Shown: one piece after another, positions 1 through 8,431 of the stretch | How positions within the stretch are numbered: the first letter of the stretch is position 1 | How the letters are laid out: the number at the start of each line of letters is the position of its first letter | Assembly (NCBI GenBank): GCA_900469955.1 | Contig: UBYX01000004.1 | Coordinates: forward strand, 31,472-95,471 | Source: Hyphomicrobiales bacterium | Lineage (GTDB): Bacteria > Pseudomonadota > Alphaproteobacteria > Rhizobiales > Rhizobiaceae | Length of the DNA: 64,000 nt | Direction: 5' to 3' | The notes under the pieces: model-generated | Databases searched by the model: none | What the model was told of the DNA's origin: nothing | Seen by the model: the letters and a program-made list of their open reading frames with translations, nothing else | Translations under genes and position numbers: made by a program

Positions 1-59
1 AGGCCGGAGCCGACGCGATCGTTGATCATCCAAGCGAGATTCTCGCCCATATCGGCTGA
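1..59 (+). CDS. C-terminal end of an upstream gene, probably HAD-family hydrolase (partial)
   Basis: An open frame enters from the left edge and stops at TGA 57-59. The visible tail reads A-G-A-D-A-I-V-D-H-P-S-E-I-L-A-H-I-G, the kind of ending seen in HAD-IA phosphatases of the phosphoglycolate phosphatase type, where a G-A-D-x-x-I-D motif precedes the last helix. It lies 9 bases before the ATP12 gene and is probably in the same operon. Only 18 codons are visible, so the family call is tentative. Confidence 0.4.
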   Translation, partial: AGADAIVDHPSEILAHIG

Positions 60-68
60 GGTTGTTTT

Positions 69-860
69 ATGCGTGACATCTTTCCTGACCCCTCCGAGGA
101 GCTGAGCCATGCGGATCCGACCAGACGGGCGCAGATCCAGATGCAGAAGCCGCTGCCGAAACGTTTCTACAACGAGGTAGGCGTCGCCGAAGGCGAGGGC
201 GGTCACGCCATCCATCTCGACGGCCGGCCGGTAAAGACCCCCGCGAAGAACAGCCTTATTGTCCCGACCGCAAGGCTGGCGGAGCTCGTGCGCGACGAAT
301 GGGCGTCACAGGTAGAGGTCATCGACCCACGCACTATGCCGGTCACAAGGCTCGTCAACACTGCAATCGACGGGGTTGCAACCGACCCGCAGGCGGTGTT
401 CGAGGATATTCTCAGGTTTTCCTCGAGCGACATGCTCTGCTACCGCGCCGAAGGGCCCGACAATCTCGTTATCAGGCAGAATGACAACTGGGACCCGATC
501 ATGGACTGGGCGGCGAACGAACTCGGCGCCCGCTTCATCCTGATCGAAGGCGTCATGCCTCAGGAACAACCCAAGGAGGCGGTCGCCGCCTTTGCCGTGA
601 CCCTTCGCAAATACGACACGCCGATCGAATTGGCGGCATTGCATACGGTGACGTCGCTGACCGGATCGGCGATCCTGGCACTTGCGTTTGCGGAAGGCCG
701 CATCACGGATCAGGAAGCCTGGACGCTCGCCCATCTCGACGAAGACTGGACCAACGAGCATTGGGGCGCTGACGCGGAAGCCGAGCACCGCCGCGCCAAG
801 CGGTTCGAAGAAATGCAGGCAGCTGCGGCAGTTTTTCTCGCTCTGCGCCCGATCGCTTAA
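69..860 (+). CDS. ATP12-family F1F0-ATPase assembly chaperone
   Basis: 263 residues, the usual length for bacterial ATP12 homologues. In mitochondria ATP12 binds the free alpha subunit of F1 until the alpha3-beta3 hexamer forms; a cytoplasmic chaperone role is inferred here. Family-like segments are the H-L-D-G-R-P-V-K-T-P stretch near residue 50, the D-M-L-C-Y-R-A segment near 120, and the C-terminal A-H-L-D-E-D-W-x-x-E-H-W-G motif near 225. The ATG at 69 follows the upstream stop by 9 bases. A second in-frame Met near residue 25 could be an alternative start. A terminator lies just downstream. Confidence 0.85.
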   Translation: MRDIFPDPSEELSHADPTRRAQIQMQKPLPKRFYNEVGVAEGEGGHAIHLDGRPVKTPAKNSLIVPTARLAELVRDEWASQVEVIDPRTMPVTRLVNTAIDGVATDPQAVFEDILRFSSSDMLCYRAEGPDNLVIRQNDNWDPIMDWAANELGARFILIEGVMPQEQPKEAVAAFAVTLRKYDTPIELAALHTVTSLTGSAILALAFAEGRITDQEAWTLAHLDEDWTNEHWGADAEAEHRRAKRFEEMQAAAAVFLALRPIA

Positions 861-887
861 GTCTTCTCTAACCCTGTTTGGTGGAAC

Positions 888-914
888 ATCCGGAAGTCTC
901 GTCTTCCGGATTTT
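888..914 (+). terminator. Rho-independent terminator after ATP12 gene
   Basis: A 9-bp perfect stem (888-896 with 903-911), a 6-base loop and a T run at 911-914. It ends 3 bases before the ATG of the next gene, so that gene must be read from readthrough or from a start site inside or very close to this hairpin. Confidence 0.7.
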
Positions 915-917
915 CTC

Positions 918-1406
918 ATGTTCCGCCGCCTTTCCCGTTTCGCTCTCATCGTGCTCGCGGCTTTGCCGCTGACGGCGTTTCGCATGCCCGCGGGCCATGA
1001 AACGCGGGAGCAATTTCTCTATGACGTGCGCGGCGCATTCGTGACTGCGCGCGGCAATGTTCCGCAGGGGTTGGTGATCGCCATCGACATGCTGGTGGAC
1101 GAGGCGATCCGCGCGACCAGCCGTTCGACCATGCTGCCGCGGACGATCATCGCCATCCGGATAGAGAAGGCCTCGCAGGTCCCGCAGCTGATCGGCAGCC
1201 GGCATGCGGCGAAGGTAGCGGTTCAGGTGATTTCGGTCAGCAGCGGCGAGGCGATCGCCGAGGGAAATTTCGAAACCTCGGTCTTTCTGCTGGAAGGAGG
1301 CGACGGGAACACGGCGCTCGCCGAGAAGGTCGCCGACCGGATCGCCGCAGAATTCCGCCTCAAGGGCGACGGGCGTCCGGCGATCGCGAGCGCGCTGTTT
1401 CCGTAA
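918..1406 (+). CDS. Exported protein of unknown function
   Basis: 162 residues; family not recognised. The N-terminus is a typical signal peptide: two arginine-rich turns, then a hydrophobic stretch at about residues 8-20 ending near A-F-R-M-P-A. The mature part alternates short strands and helices (R-T-I-I-A-I-R-I-E, A-K-V-A-V-Q-V-I) like a small periplasmic alpha/beta domain. No Shine-Dalgarno sequence precedes ATG 918, because a terminator hairpin occupies the space. An internal Met near residue 23 would remove the signal peptide, which argues for the first start. Convergent with fghA, 3 bases away. Confidence 0.65.
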   Translation: MFRRLSRFALIVLAALPLTAFRMPAGHETREQFLYDVRGAFVTARGNVPQGLVIAIDMLVDEAIRATSRSTMLPRTIIAIRIEKASQVPQLIGSRHAAKVAVQVISVSSGEAIAEGNFETSVFLLEGGDGNTALAEKVADRIAAEFRLKGDGRPAIASALFP

Positions 1407-1409
1407 GGC

Positions 1410-2243
1410 TTATGCCAGCCGTTCCGCGTGCCAGCGCAGGTGGTCGTCCATGAAGGTCGAGATGAAATAGTAGGAGTGGTCATAGCGTTCGTGCATGCGC
1501 AGCGTCAGGGCGATATCGGTTCCCCCGATCGCCTCTTCGAACAGCCACGGCCGGAGGCCGTTTTCCAGAAAGCCGTCCGCCTTGCCCTGGTCGATCAGGA
1601 ATTCGGGAAAACGCGCGCCGTCTTCCACCAGCGCGCAGGCATCATACTGGCGCCAGGTTGAACTGTCAGCGCCGAGATATTTTTCCAAGGCCGGCGCCGA
1701 CCAGTCGGCCGTCGAGGGCTGGACGATCGGCGCGAAAGCCGAGCAGCTTCTAAAGCGGTCCGGGTTCCTCAGCGCCATCGTCATGGCGCCGTGGCCGCCC
1801 ATGGAATGACCGAAAATGCCTTGGCGGCTCATGTCCATGCGAAAGTGCTGACTGACGAAGTTAGGCAGTTCCTCGGTGATGTAGGTGTACATCTGGTAGT
1901 GTTCAGACCATGGCTTCTCGGTGGCGTCGAGGTAGAAACCGGCCCCCTTGCCCATCTGCCAATTGGTGAGTTCGTCCGGCACATCGTTGCCGCGCGGGCT
2001 GGTGTCCGGGCAGACGATGATGAGGCCCAGCTCCGAAGCCAGCCGCCGGTATTCGCCCTTCTCCATAACGTTGGCATGGGTGCAGGTGAGGCCGGAGAGA
2101 TACCAGAGGACGGGGCAGGGCTCCTTGATCGCCTTCGGAGGCACGAAGACCGCAAAGGTCATCTCGCATTTGCAGGCTTCAGAATCATGGGCGAAGACGC
2201 CCTGCATACCGCCGAAGGCGGTGTTCTGCGACAGAACTTTCAT
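1410..2243 (-). CDS. fghA: S-formylglutathione hydrolase
   Basis: 277 residues, the normal length for the esterase D family. It hydrolyses S-formylglutathione to formate and glutathione, the second step of glutathione-dependent formaldehyde oxidation. The nucleophile elbow G-H-S-M-G-G (Ser about 147) is clear, with the Asp in the D-Q-G-K-A-D segment and His in Y-D-H-S-Y-Y-F completing the triad. The N-terminal L-S-G-L-T-C-T-H oxyanion segment is also present. Its ATG overlaps the stop of the upstream DUF188 gene by one base (TAATG). The enzyme for step one, frmA, lies on the same strand about 0.8 kb upstream. Confidence 0.95.
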   Translation of the reverse strand: MKVLSQNTAFGGMQGVFAHDSEACKCEMTFAVFVPPKAIKEPCPVLWYLSGLTCTHANVMEKGEYRRLASELGLIIVCPDTSPRGNDVPDELTNWQMGKGAGFYLDATEKPWSEHYQMYTYITEELPNFVSQHFRMDMSRQGIFGHSMGGHGAMTMALRNPDRFRSCSAFAPIVQPSTADWSAPALEKYLGADSSTWRQYDACALVEDGARFPEFLIDQGKADGFLENGLRPWLFEEAIGGTDIALTLRMHERYDHSYYFISTFMDDHLRWHAERLA

Positions 2244-2704
2244 TATCGGTTTCCGGATTGCACTTCGTTTCTGGCACGGCGGCAGAGCCGATCCAGCGTT
2301 TCAAGGAATTTGGATCGATCACGGGGAGAAAAGGCCGCGTTGTAGCCCTTGCTTTCGCCGGTTTCCCGCAGATGCGCGCCGAGGTCGCGCATGGCGCTCG
2401 CCATTCCAATGTTGGTCTCATCGAAAAGACGGCCGGTCGGGCCTGTCACCAGCGCGCCCTTGGAAACGCATCGAACGGCAAGCGGCACGTCGGCGGTAAC
2501 GACGATGTCACCGGTGCCGGCATGGTCTGCGATCCAGTCGTCGGCCGCGTCGAATGCGCCCGAGACGATCACGTTGCGGATCATCGGGTCACGCGACGGG
2601 CGGAGACCGGAATTGGCGACGAAGGTTACCTCAAGGCCGTGGCGTTCCGCGACCTTGAGGATTTCCGGCTTTACCGGGCAGGCGTCGGCATCGACATAGA
2701 TCAT
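2243..2704 (-). CDS. UPF0178/DUF188 (YaiI/YqxD) family protein
   Basis: 153 residues. The N-terminus I-Y-V-D-A-D-A-C-P-V-K and the later V-T-A-D-V-P-L-A, G-A-L-V-T-G-P-T-G and F-x-D-R-S-K-F segments are diagnostic of DUF188. The fold is related to PIN/5'-nuclease domains with an Asp-rich putative metal site (D6, D8 and the later T-A-D), but no reaction is firmly assigned to the family. Its stop overlaps the start of fghA, so the two are probably translationally coupled. A link to formaldehyde metabolism is only positional. Confidence 0.88.
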   Translation of the reverse strand: MIYVDADACPVKPEILKVAERHGLEVTFVANSGLRPSRDPMIRNVIVSGAFDAADDWIADHAGTGDIVVTADVPLAVRCVSKGALVTGPTGRLFDETNIGMASAMRDLGAHLRETGESKGYNAAFSPRDRSKFLETLDRLCRRARNEVQSGNR

Positions 2705-2764
2705 GCTGCGTCATTCTCTGCAGAGGAGCAATGTCGTCCGACCGAGACCGGGAAGGCTGGGCCT

Positions 2765-2953
2765 TCAGGCAATTGCCGTGGTCTGATCGTCCGTGGTCGC
2801 CCCCGGCGCGTTCTTCCTGATGGATTCAATGGCAGCAACGGCCGAAGCCTTTGCCGAGTAGCCTTCGGACGAGAACAAAGTCTGGCCGTTCGAGGCCTTG
2901 AAGCGGAAGCGGAATTCGCCGGACTTGTCCTTGTAGATTTCGAACTTGTACAT
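2765..2953 (-). CDS. YegP/DUF1508 family small protein
   Basis: 62 residues with one DUF1508 unit: Y-K-F-E-I-Y-K-D-K-S-G-E-F-R-F-R-F-K-A-S-N-G-Q, then an E-G-Y-S-x-K repeat and a helix ending in an I-E-S-I-R-K-N-A-like segment. Family members usually carry one or two such units; this has one. A purine-rich G-A-G-G-G-G ribosome site precedes the ATG. Function in the family is unknown. It sits between frmA and the DUF188/fghA pair on the same strand. Confidence 0.85.
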   Translation of the reverse strand: MYKFEIYKDKSGEFRFRFKASNGQTLFSSEGYSAKASAVAAIESIRKNAPGATTDDQTTAIA

Positions 2954-3022
2954 TTGGGAGTCCCCTCACTAGCAACGCTTAGGATGATAGAAGCGTTGTT
3001 CCCAAATACAAGCAGGTACCTT

Positions 3023-4150
3023 TCAATAAACCACCACGCCGCGGATGCTCTCGCCCTTGTGCATCATGTCGAAGCCCTTGTTGATGTCCTCGAGCGGCAT
3101 GGTGTGGGTGATCATCGGGTCGATCTGGATCTTCCCCTGCATGTACCAGTCGACGATCTTGGGAACGTCGGTGCGGCCGCGCGCGCCGCCGAAGGCGGTA
3201 CCCATCCACTGGCGACCGGTGACGAGCTGGAACGGACGGGTGGAGATTTCCTGACCCGCACCCGCGACGCCGATGATGACCGACTTGCCCCAGCCCCGAT
3301 GGGCCGATTCCAGCGCCTGGCGCATCACCTTGGTGTTGCCGGTGCAGTCGAAGGTGTAGTCAGCGCCGCCGATGAGGTCACCGTTTCGCTTGGTCATGTT
3401 GACCAGGTAGGGCACGATGTCGTCGCCAACTTCCTTCGGGTTGACGAAGTGCGTCATGCCGAACTTCTCGCCCCAGGCCTTGCGGTCGGGATTGATGTCG
3501 ACACCGATGATCATGTCCGCACCGGCAAGGCGAAGGCCCTGAAGCACGTTCAGGCCGATGCCGCCGAGGCCGAAGACGATCGCCGTCGAACCGATCTCGA
3601 CCTTGGCAGTGTTGATGACCGCGCCCACGCCGGTGGTCACGCCGCAGCCGATGTAGCAGATCTTGTCGAAGGGGGCGTCCGGGTTCACCTTCGCAAGCGC
3701 TATCTCCGGCAGAACCGTATAGTTCGCGAAGGTGGAGCAGCCCATGTAGTGATGGATCTTGTCCTTGCCGATCGAGAAGCGCGAGGTGCCGTCGGGCATC
3801 AGGCCTTGCCCCTGCGTGGAGCGGATGGCGGTGCAAAGATTCGTCTTGCGCGACAGGCAGGAATAGCACTCGCGGCATTCCGGGGTGTAGAGCGGGATCA
3901 CGTGATCGCCCTTCTTCACCGAGGTGACGCCAGGGCCGACCTCGACGACGATGCCTGCACCTTCATGGCCGAGGATGGCCGGAAAGAGGCCTTCCGGATC
4001 GGCGCCCGACAGGGTGAAATCATCGGTATGGCAGATGCCGGTCGCCTTGACCTCGACCAGCACCTCGCCGGCCCGCGGGCCTTCGAGCTGCACGGTCATC
4101 ACTTCCAGCGGTTTGCCTGCCTGAACGGCAACAGCGGCGCGTACATCCAT
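3023..4150 (-). CDS. frmA: S-(hydroxymethyl)glutathione dehydrogenase / class III alcohol dehydrogenase
   Basis: 375 residues, full length. It oxidises S-hydroxymethylglutathione, formed from formaldehyde and glutathione, with NAD+. Visible marks are C-H-T-D (catalytic zinc), G-H-E-G-A-G, the four-cysteine structural zinc lobe C-R-E-C-Y-S-C-x-x-x-x-x-N-L-C near residues 92-106, the class [10 protein letters not shown] segment, and the Rossmann G-L-G-G-I-G-L-N. Substrate is oxidised to S-formylglutathione, which fghA downstream hydrolyses. An A-G-A-G-A-G-like ribosome site precedes the ATG. The 110 bases upstream probably hold the promoter of this leftward group. Confidence 0.95.
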   Translation of the reverse strand: MDVRAAVAVQAGKPLEVMTVQLEGPRAGEVLVEVKATGICHTDDFTLSGADPEGLFPAILGHEGAGIVVEVGPGVTSVKKGDHVIPLYTPECRECYSCLSRKTNLCTAIRSTQGQGLMPDGTSRFSIGKDKIHHYMGCSTFANYTVLPEIALAKVNPDAPFDKICYIGCGVTTGVGAVINTAKVEIGSTAIVFGLGGIGLNVLQGLRLAGADMIIGVDINPDRKAWGEKFGMTHFVNPKEVGDDIVPYLVNMTKRNGDLIGGADYTFDCTGNTKVMRQALESAHRGWGKSVIIGVAGAGQEISTRPFQLVTGRQWMGTAFGGARGRTDVPKIVDWYMQGKIQIDPMITHTMPLEDINKGFDMMHKGESIRGVVVY

Positions 4151-4261
4151 GTCTCTCTCCCTTCGTGCATTTAAGAATCTGCGGCGGACCTTTGCACGGC
4201 CCGACCCACAGGCTCAAGCCGGAAGCGGACCTTGGACGTCGCAAAAAGGACTGTGGCCGCG

Positions 4262-4876
4262 TCAGGGCTCGATCAGCGGCACATGCGGCGAGGCGTTTTT
4301 CGGCGCTTGGCCGGCAAGGCGAGGGTCGTCAAAAACCTCGACCATCGAGGCATAGGGAACAAAACCCGAGCGCTGATAGAAGGGTAACGCTGCGGGCGAA
4401 TCGAAATGGCAGGTATGGACCCAGAAACGGGTTATCTGACGGGACCAGGCCTTCTCAACCGCGTGGTTCATGAGAAAGCGTCCGGCACCCTTGCCGATGG
4501 CGTCGCGAACGACCCCGAAAAACACCAGTTCGCATTGGCCCTCGGTACGAAAGTCGAGTTCGAGAAGGCCGATGCGACGCTCGCCGTCCTTGAGGACGTA
4601 AATCTCGACAAGCGGGTCATCGAGGATCGCGGCGAGTTCGTCGTCCGCCATGACCAGCCGCGACACCCACATCCAATCCTCGCCGACGGCGCGGAAAAGG
4701 GAGCGGTAAGCTTCCAACCCCGGAGAATTCCAGGCTTCCGCGACGAGCGAGCCATTTTCCGCGCCGGAATTTACTGCCGGTGGGGCCAGCATCTGCAGAC
4801 AGGTGACGACGGTGGCGAGCTTGCCCGGCGGAACGGCGGAATAGCCAAACGGCAATGGAGGGTTCTCGGTCTTCAT
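4262..4876 (-). CDS. GNAT-family N-acetyltransferase
   Basis: 204 residues from ATG 4876, which has an A-A-G-G-G ribosome site 5 bases upstream. A longer frame to 4993 would overlap the next gene and lacks such a site. The GNAT core runs from about residue 90 to 190: the strand Y-V-L-K-D-G-E-R-R-I-G-L-L-E-L, the beta4 segment C-E-L-V-F-F-G-V, the acetyl-CoA loop R-D-A-I-G-K-G-A-G-R, and the motif B ending L-P-F-Y-Q-R-S-G-F. The substrate cannot be told from sequence. Confidence 0.85.
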   Translation of the reverse strand: MKTENPPLPFGYSAVPPGKLATVVTCLQMLAPPAVNSGAENGSLVAEAWNSPGLEAYRSLFRAVGEDWMWVSRLVMADDELAAILDDPLVEIYVLKDGERRIGLLELDFRTEGQCELVFFGVVRDAIGKGAGRFLMNHAVEKAWSRQITRFWVHTCHFDSPAALPFYQRSGFVPYASMVEVFDDPRLAGQAPKNASPHVPLIEP

Positions 4877-4922
4877 GCGACCCTTGGAGCCATTTCGCCA
4901 ATTGTTGTCAAGGATCGCCGCC

Positions 4923-6194
4923 TCAGCCGAACAGGTGGTCGCACGCAAAGACCACCGCATAGGCGTGGATGAAAAGCGCGGCATAGAGACCAAGCCCGGC
5001 CATCAGCCGCTCGCCGGGATGCATCGGATCGAGGCTTCGTCGCGGCTTGATGGTGCTGAACCCCATCAGGCTGACGAGCGTGAAGACCGCCAGTGCGGCG
5101 ATAAGTGCCGTGGACGACATGCCGATGCGATAGCCGACCCACAACAGGAGCAGGGTCACCCCGAAGCTGCCGGCGACGAGCAGGCGGCGGCTCGTGAAGA
5201 TCTGGCGCAGGACCTGTCCGCCGTCGAAGCGATACATCGGCAGCAGATTGAGAAGGTTGAAGGCACCGAGGATGAGGAGGAAAAGGAGTGCGAAGTCCCG
5301 GACCGGAGCCGGCAGGACGTTTGCGGCGGCGAATTCGCACGCTGAGACCAGAACCGGCACCAGGAAGGCCGAGATGCCGGGCCCCATGAGTGCGCAGGTG
5401 GCGACCTCGAAGCGGCTGTTGTAGGGGCGTCCTCCGATGGCGAGCCCCCCGAGCAACGGCACGAAGATTATTCGGGCACTCTCGTGTCCGAAGGCGCGAT
5501 AGGCAACCAGATGGCCCATTTCGTGGAGCACGATGACTACGGTGAGCATCACCGAGATCGTCAGGCCCGCAGCGTTGAGGCCGAAGAACGGCCAGAGCAG
5601 CAGCGTGGACAGGACAGCCAGACACACCTGGAAGAGCGGGTGCTCGATTGCCATGCCGCTCCTGTCGCGACCGCCCTCCAGCCATCCCGTCAGCGACTGC
5701 AGGGTGCGTCGGATCATGAAATAGCGGAACAGATAAAGGGCGAGGCCGCGATATGTGTCGGTTTCGGCGAAGGTGACCATGGCGCCGCCCGGGACCGCCG
5801 AAACAGACCTGTAGGACTCGAAATTTCGCCAAAAGGAGAGATCCATCGCACTGTCTTCGACTACGCGGGCGTGGCTTTCGTAACGGCCTTCAGCAGGGTT
5901 CAGGTGATCGTCGATCCGGAAGATCCGGCGAATCGGATCGCCATGGCGATCGGGGTGGGTATAAGCAATCTCGATGAAGCCGGGGTGGGCTTTGTCCGCT
6001 TCCACCGCGAGGATCGCCGGGTTCCAGCCTGTCGCTTCCCCGCTAGGCTGGACCGCTTGCCAAAGACGTTCGGGAGCGATTGCCACGGTACGGCGCAGCT
6101 CGATCCTGCGGCGACCGAGCGGCGCCGCCATCAGCAGCCAGAGGAGGCCGAGATTGAGCGAAAGCAGCAGCGTTGCAGATACAAGGGGCGACAT
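4923..6194 (-). CDS. Site-2-type (M50) membrane metalloprotease with N-terminal START-like domain
   Basis: 423 residues. A first membrane segment (about 5-24) is followed by a START-like/SRPBCC-type region (about 32-165; it opens with the pattern R-T-V-A-I-x-A-P-x-x-x-W and has alternating strands). The C-terminal half is a polytopic M50 protease: H-E-M-G-H at 224-228 gives two zinc ligands and the catalytic Glu, and the L-L-P-x-x-x-F-D-G-G motif puts the third ligand at Asp 324. Several further helices run to the C-terminus. Site-2 proteases cut substrates within the membrane. The START-like part may bind a lipid or substrate; this is inference. The GNAT gene follows 46 bases downstream on the same strand. 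Confidence 0.82.
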   Translation of the reverse strand: MSPLVSATLLLSLNLGLLWLLMAAPLGRRRIELRRTVAIAPERLWQAVQPSGEATGWNPAILAVEADKAHPGFIEIAYTHPDRHGDPIRRIFRIDDHLNPAEGRYESHARVVEDSAMDLSFWRNFESYRSVSAVPGGAMVTFAETDTYRGLALYLFRYFMIRRTLQSLTGWLEGGRDRSGMAIEHPLFQVCLAVLSTLLLWPFFGLNAAGLTISVMLTVVIVLHEMGHLVAYRAFGHESARIIFVPLLGGLAIGGRPYNSRFEVATCALMGPGISAFLVPVLVSACEFAAANVLPAPVRDFALLFLLILGAFNLLNLLPMYRFDGGQVLRQIFTSRRLLVAGSFGVTLLLLWVGYRIGMSSTALIAALAVFTLVSLMGFSTIKPRRSLDPMHPGERLMAGLGLYAALFIHAYAVVFACDHLFG

Positions 6195-6328
6195 TGGGCA
6201 CCTCCGGCGCCGACTCGGGGTGGCCGGTCATTCGAGCCAGTCTAGCGCGAACCGTTTTCCCCAGGATTTAGCCAAACGCTAAAATCCGAATTAGGCCGCA
6301 TCAATTGCCTCGGAAGGCGCCGGCGCAA

Positions 6329-7039
6329 TCAGGCGGCGAGTTCCTCCGAAGGCGGATGGACGTCATTGGTGATCAGCCAGGGGGCGGAACGGAGCGCGCG
6401 CCGAGGTCTGTCGAGCGTCACGATCGCCTCGATCATTTCACGCCATGCGGGGTGATGGGCGGAGGCATCGGCCAGTCCGTCGATTTCGCGCAGCACGACC
6501 GCCTCGAGCGGTGAGAGCATCAGCCGACCGCGATCGAGCGCGCTGCGGAGAACCCGCCAGATATAGGCGAGATCGTGACGTGCAATTCCGGGCGAGGCGG
6601 GACGGATGGCATGATAGGCGCCGCAGGCATCCACCTGCAGGGCGAGGCGGACCTGGTCCAGCGCGAAAGCCGACAGGCTTTCGGGGACTTCAGGCGCGAC
6701 TTCCATGACGTGAAGGAGAAGCTCCAGCTCCAGGGGTGAACGCACTGCGCAATCCGTCGCGATCGTGCGCATCAGCCAGCCGGCCTTGGCTTCGTCGACG
6801 ATACCGCGCGGGGCGCAGTCGTGAACGAGAAACATCGTCAGGCTCTCGACAAAATAGCTCGCCCATTCGGGGCCGTGCTCGCGACATTCCTCGTTCAGCG
6901 CAAAAAGAGTGAGCGCATCGTCAAACGAGCCGATTCCCTCCGGGAATGCATATCGGCGCAGCATCAAAATGTCGTCGGCATCAATCCGACCCTTCCCGGC
7001 GGTCACACATGCCGGAAAAGAAAAGCGGAACCCGCTCAT
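6329..7039 (-). CDS. Conserved hypothetical cytosolic protein
   Basis: 236 residues; not recognised. No signal peptide or membrane segment. It is largely helical and rich in Leu and Ala, with a central D-E-A-K-A-G-W-L-M segment near residue 85 and a Pro-rich C-terminus. ATG 7039 is preceded by a purine-rich G-G-A-G-A-T-A-G-G-G-G stretch. It stands alone between the site-2 protease and the DMT exporter on the same strand. The 134 bases after its stop contain an imperfect stem (about 6262-6287, G-G-A-T-T-T-A-G-C with a bulged partner) but no good T run on the minus strand. Confidence 0.65.
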   Translation of the reverse strand: MSGFRFSFPACVTAGKGRIDADDILMLRRYAFPEGIGSFDDALTLFALNEECREHGPEWASYFVESLTMFLVHDCAPRGIVDEAKAGWLMRTIATDCAVRSPLELELLLHVMEVAPEVPESLSAFALDQVRLALQVDACGAYHAIRPASPGIARHDLAYIWRVLRSALDRGRLMLSPLEAVVLREIDGLADASAHHPAWREMIEAIVTLDRPRRALRSAPWLITNDVHPPSEELAA

Positions 7040-7137
7040 CCCCTATCTCCGTTTCCTCATGAAACTGATTTGGGTCATAAACTTCAGAAGTTTAGGGTCC
7101 GGAAAGGAGAGGGGTTAACGCCTGCTCAAACAAGCTC

Positions 7138-8100
7138 CTAAAGAGCTTCCACCTGTTTCGTTCCGGAACGTTCGCGCCAGATGATGAAGAGGCCGGACGC
7201 GACGATGATCAGTATGCCAAGCCATTTGGATGCTGTGGGAAAATCGCCGAAGAGAGCGTAACCGAGCACAGTCGCGGAGATGATCTCGAAATACTGGAAC
7301 GGTGCAAGCAGCGACAGCGGCGCCAGCCGGAAGGCCCGCACCACCAAGAGGTGCATGTAACCGGAAATGGAGCCGAGCAGAATCAGCAGGAAAAGCCCGA
7401 GCCACGACGAGGGGAGCGAAGGGGCAAAATCGGCCGCCGCCATTCCGTTTCCCATGACGAGCGCAACACCGGTAAAGATCGTGCCGCCGATGCCCGCCAT
7501 GGTCTGCATGACGAGCGGCGAATCGGCATCGCCGATCGCACGGTTGAGGAACAGGTAGAGCGTGAAGAGAAAGGCGCAGGCTATCGGCAGAAGGGCCGTC
7601 CAGCCGAAGATCGCGTAGCTCGGCTGGATGACGACCATGGCCCCGCAGAAACCCACGAGGATCGCGAGCCAGCGGCGCCAGCCGACTTTCTCCCTCAGGA
7701 AGATCGCGGACATCATGGTGAGCATGAAGGGTTCGACGAAATAGATAGCGAACACGTCGGCAAGCGGCATGTATTTGACCGCGACGAAGAACATCAGGCT
7801 GGCGCCTGCGTGCAGCACGCCGCGCAGCAGGTTCATCCAGGGGCGTTTGGCTCTGAAAACCGCGGCGCCCGTTACAGCCGCCAGCGGCAGGACGCAGACC
7901 AACTGGAAGAAGAAGCGGTAAAACGTCACCTGTCCCGGCGACATGGATTCGAAGGTCGCCATGTATTTCGCGATCGCGTCCATCAGCGGCAGAATGAGCA
8001 TGCAGACGGCCATGATGGCCATGCCCTTGAGCGGATTTTCGGATGTGGAGAAGGGCATGACGGCGCTTTCGAAGAAGGAAATTTCTTCAATCACAGCCAT
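7138..8100 (-). CDS. EamA/DMT-family transporter
   Basis: 320 residues with about ten hydrophobic helices in two repeated halves, the drug/metabolite transporter layout. Typical segments are F-Y-R-F-F-F-Q near residue 60, the K-Y-M-P-L-A-D-V-F-A-I-Y-F near 110, the F-L-R-E-K-V-G-W-R-R-W cytoplasmic loop near 135, and the equivalent Y-A-L-F-G-D-F-P-T-A in the second half. Substrate is unknown; relatives export amino acids or take up S-adenosylmethionine. An alternative start at Met 15 is possible. A tRNA gene and its terminator lie upstream. Confidence 0.88.
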   Translation of the reverse strand: MAVIEEISFFESAVMPFSTSENPLKGMAIMAVCMLILPLMDAIAKYMATFESMSPGQVTFYRFFFQLVCVLPLAAVTGAAVFRAKRPWMNLLRGVLHAGASLMFFVAVKYMPLADVFAIYFVEPFMLTMMSAIFLREKVGWRRWLAILVGFCGAMVVIQPSYAIFGWTALLPIACAFLFTLYLFLNRAIGDADSPLVMQTMAGIGGTIFTGVALVMGNGMAAADFAPSLPSSWLGLFLLILLGSISGYMHLLVVRAFRLAPLSLLAPFQYFEIISATVLGYALFGDFPTASKWLGILIIVASGLFIIWRERSGTKQVEAL

Positions 8101-8144
8101 TCGAAGGGTTCAAGCCGAGGACGCCGCAAGCATGGGCCAGACAG

Positions 8145-8168
8145 AAAAAAACCCGCCGAAGCGGGTTT
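8145..8168 (-). terminator. Rho-independent terminator of tRNA-Leu
   Basis: An 8-bp perfect stem (8149-8156 with 8161-8168) and a 4-base loop. On the minus strand it is followed by a run of T (A at 8145-8151 on the plus strand). It starts 3 bases after the CCA end of the tRNA, so it ends the tRNA transcript. Confidence 0.85.
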
Positions 8169-8171
8169 CTT

Positions 8172-8256
8172 TGGTGCGGTCGAGAAGACTCGAACTTCCA
8201 CGGGTTGCCCCACAGCGACCTCAACGCTGCGCGTCTACCAATTCCGCCACGACCGC
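8172..8256 (-). tRNA. tRNA-Leu (anticodon GAG)
   Basis: 85 nucleotides including an encoded CCA (8172-8174). The 7-bp acceptor stem pairs 8250-8256 with 8176-8182 and A is the discriminator. The anticodon stem C-A-G-C-G/C-G-C-T-G encloses the loop T-T-G-A-G-G-T, giving GAG, which reads CUC and CUU leucine codons. A long variable arm, as expected for class II tRNAs, lies between the anticodon and T arms. The T arm G-T-T-C-G-A-G-T is intact. Confidence 0.95.
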
Positions 8257-8431
8257 ATCGTGGTAGGTGCCGATTTGCGCCGGCGGGGCTGCATGTAGCA
8301 AAAGCATCTGGGGTGCACAAGTGCGCCGTGACAGATTTTTGGAGGATAAAAATCGCCTGTGGAAATGCCTATATCAAAACCGCCGAAAAGCCTCGTTTGC
8401 CGCGTCCCTTCGATATTGTAAGAAGACTTTC

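Noticed and set aside
2258..4174. A 638-codon open frame on the plus strand
   Set aside because: It is antisense to fghA, DUF188, YegP and frmA, all of which have clear motifs. Its product is a low-complexity Arg/Asp/His-rich string typical of an opposite-frame shadow in GC-rich DNA.
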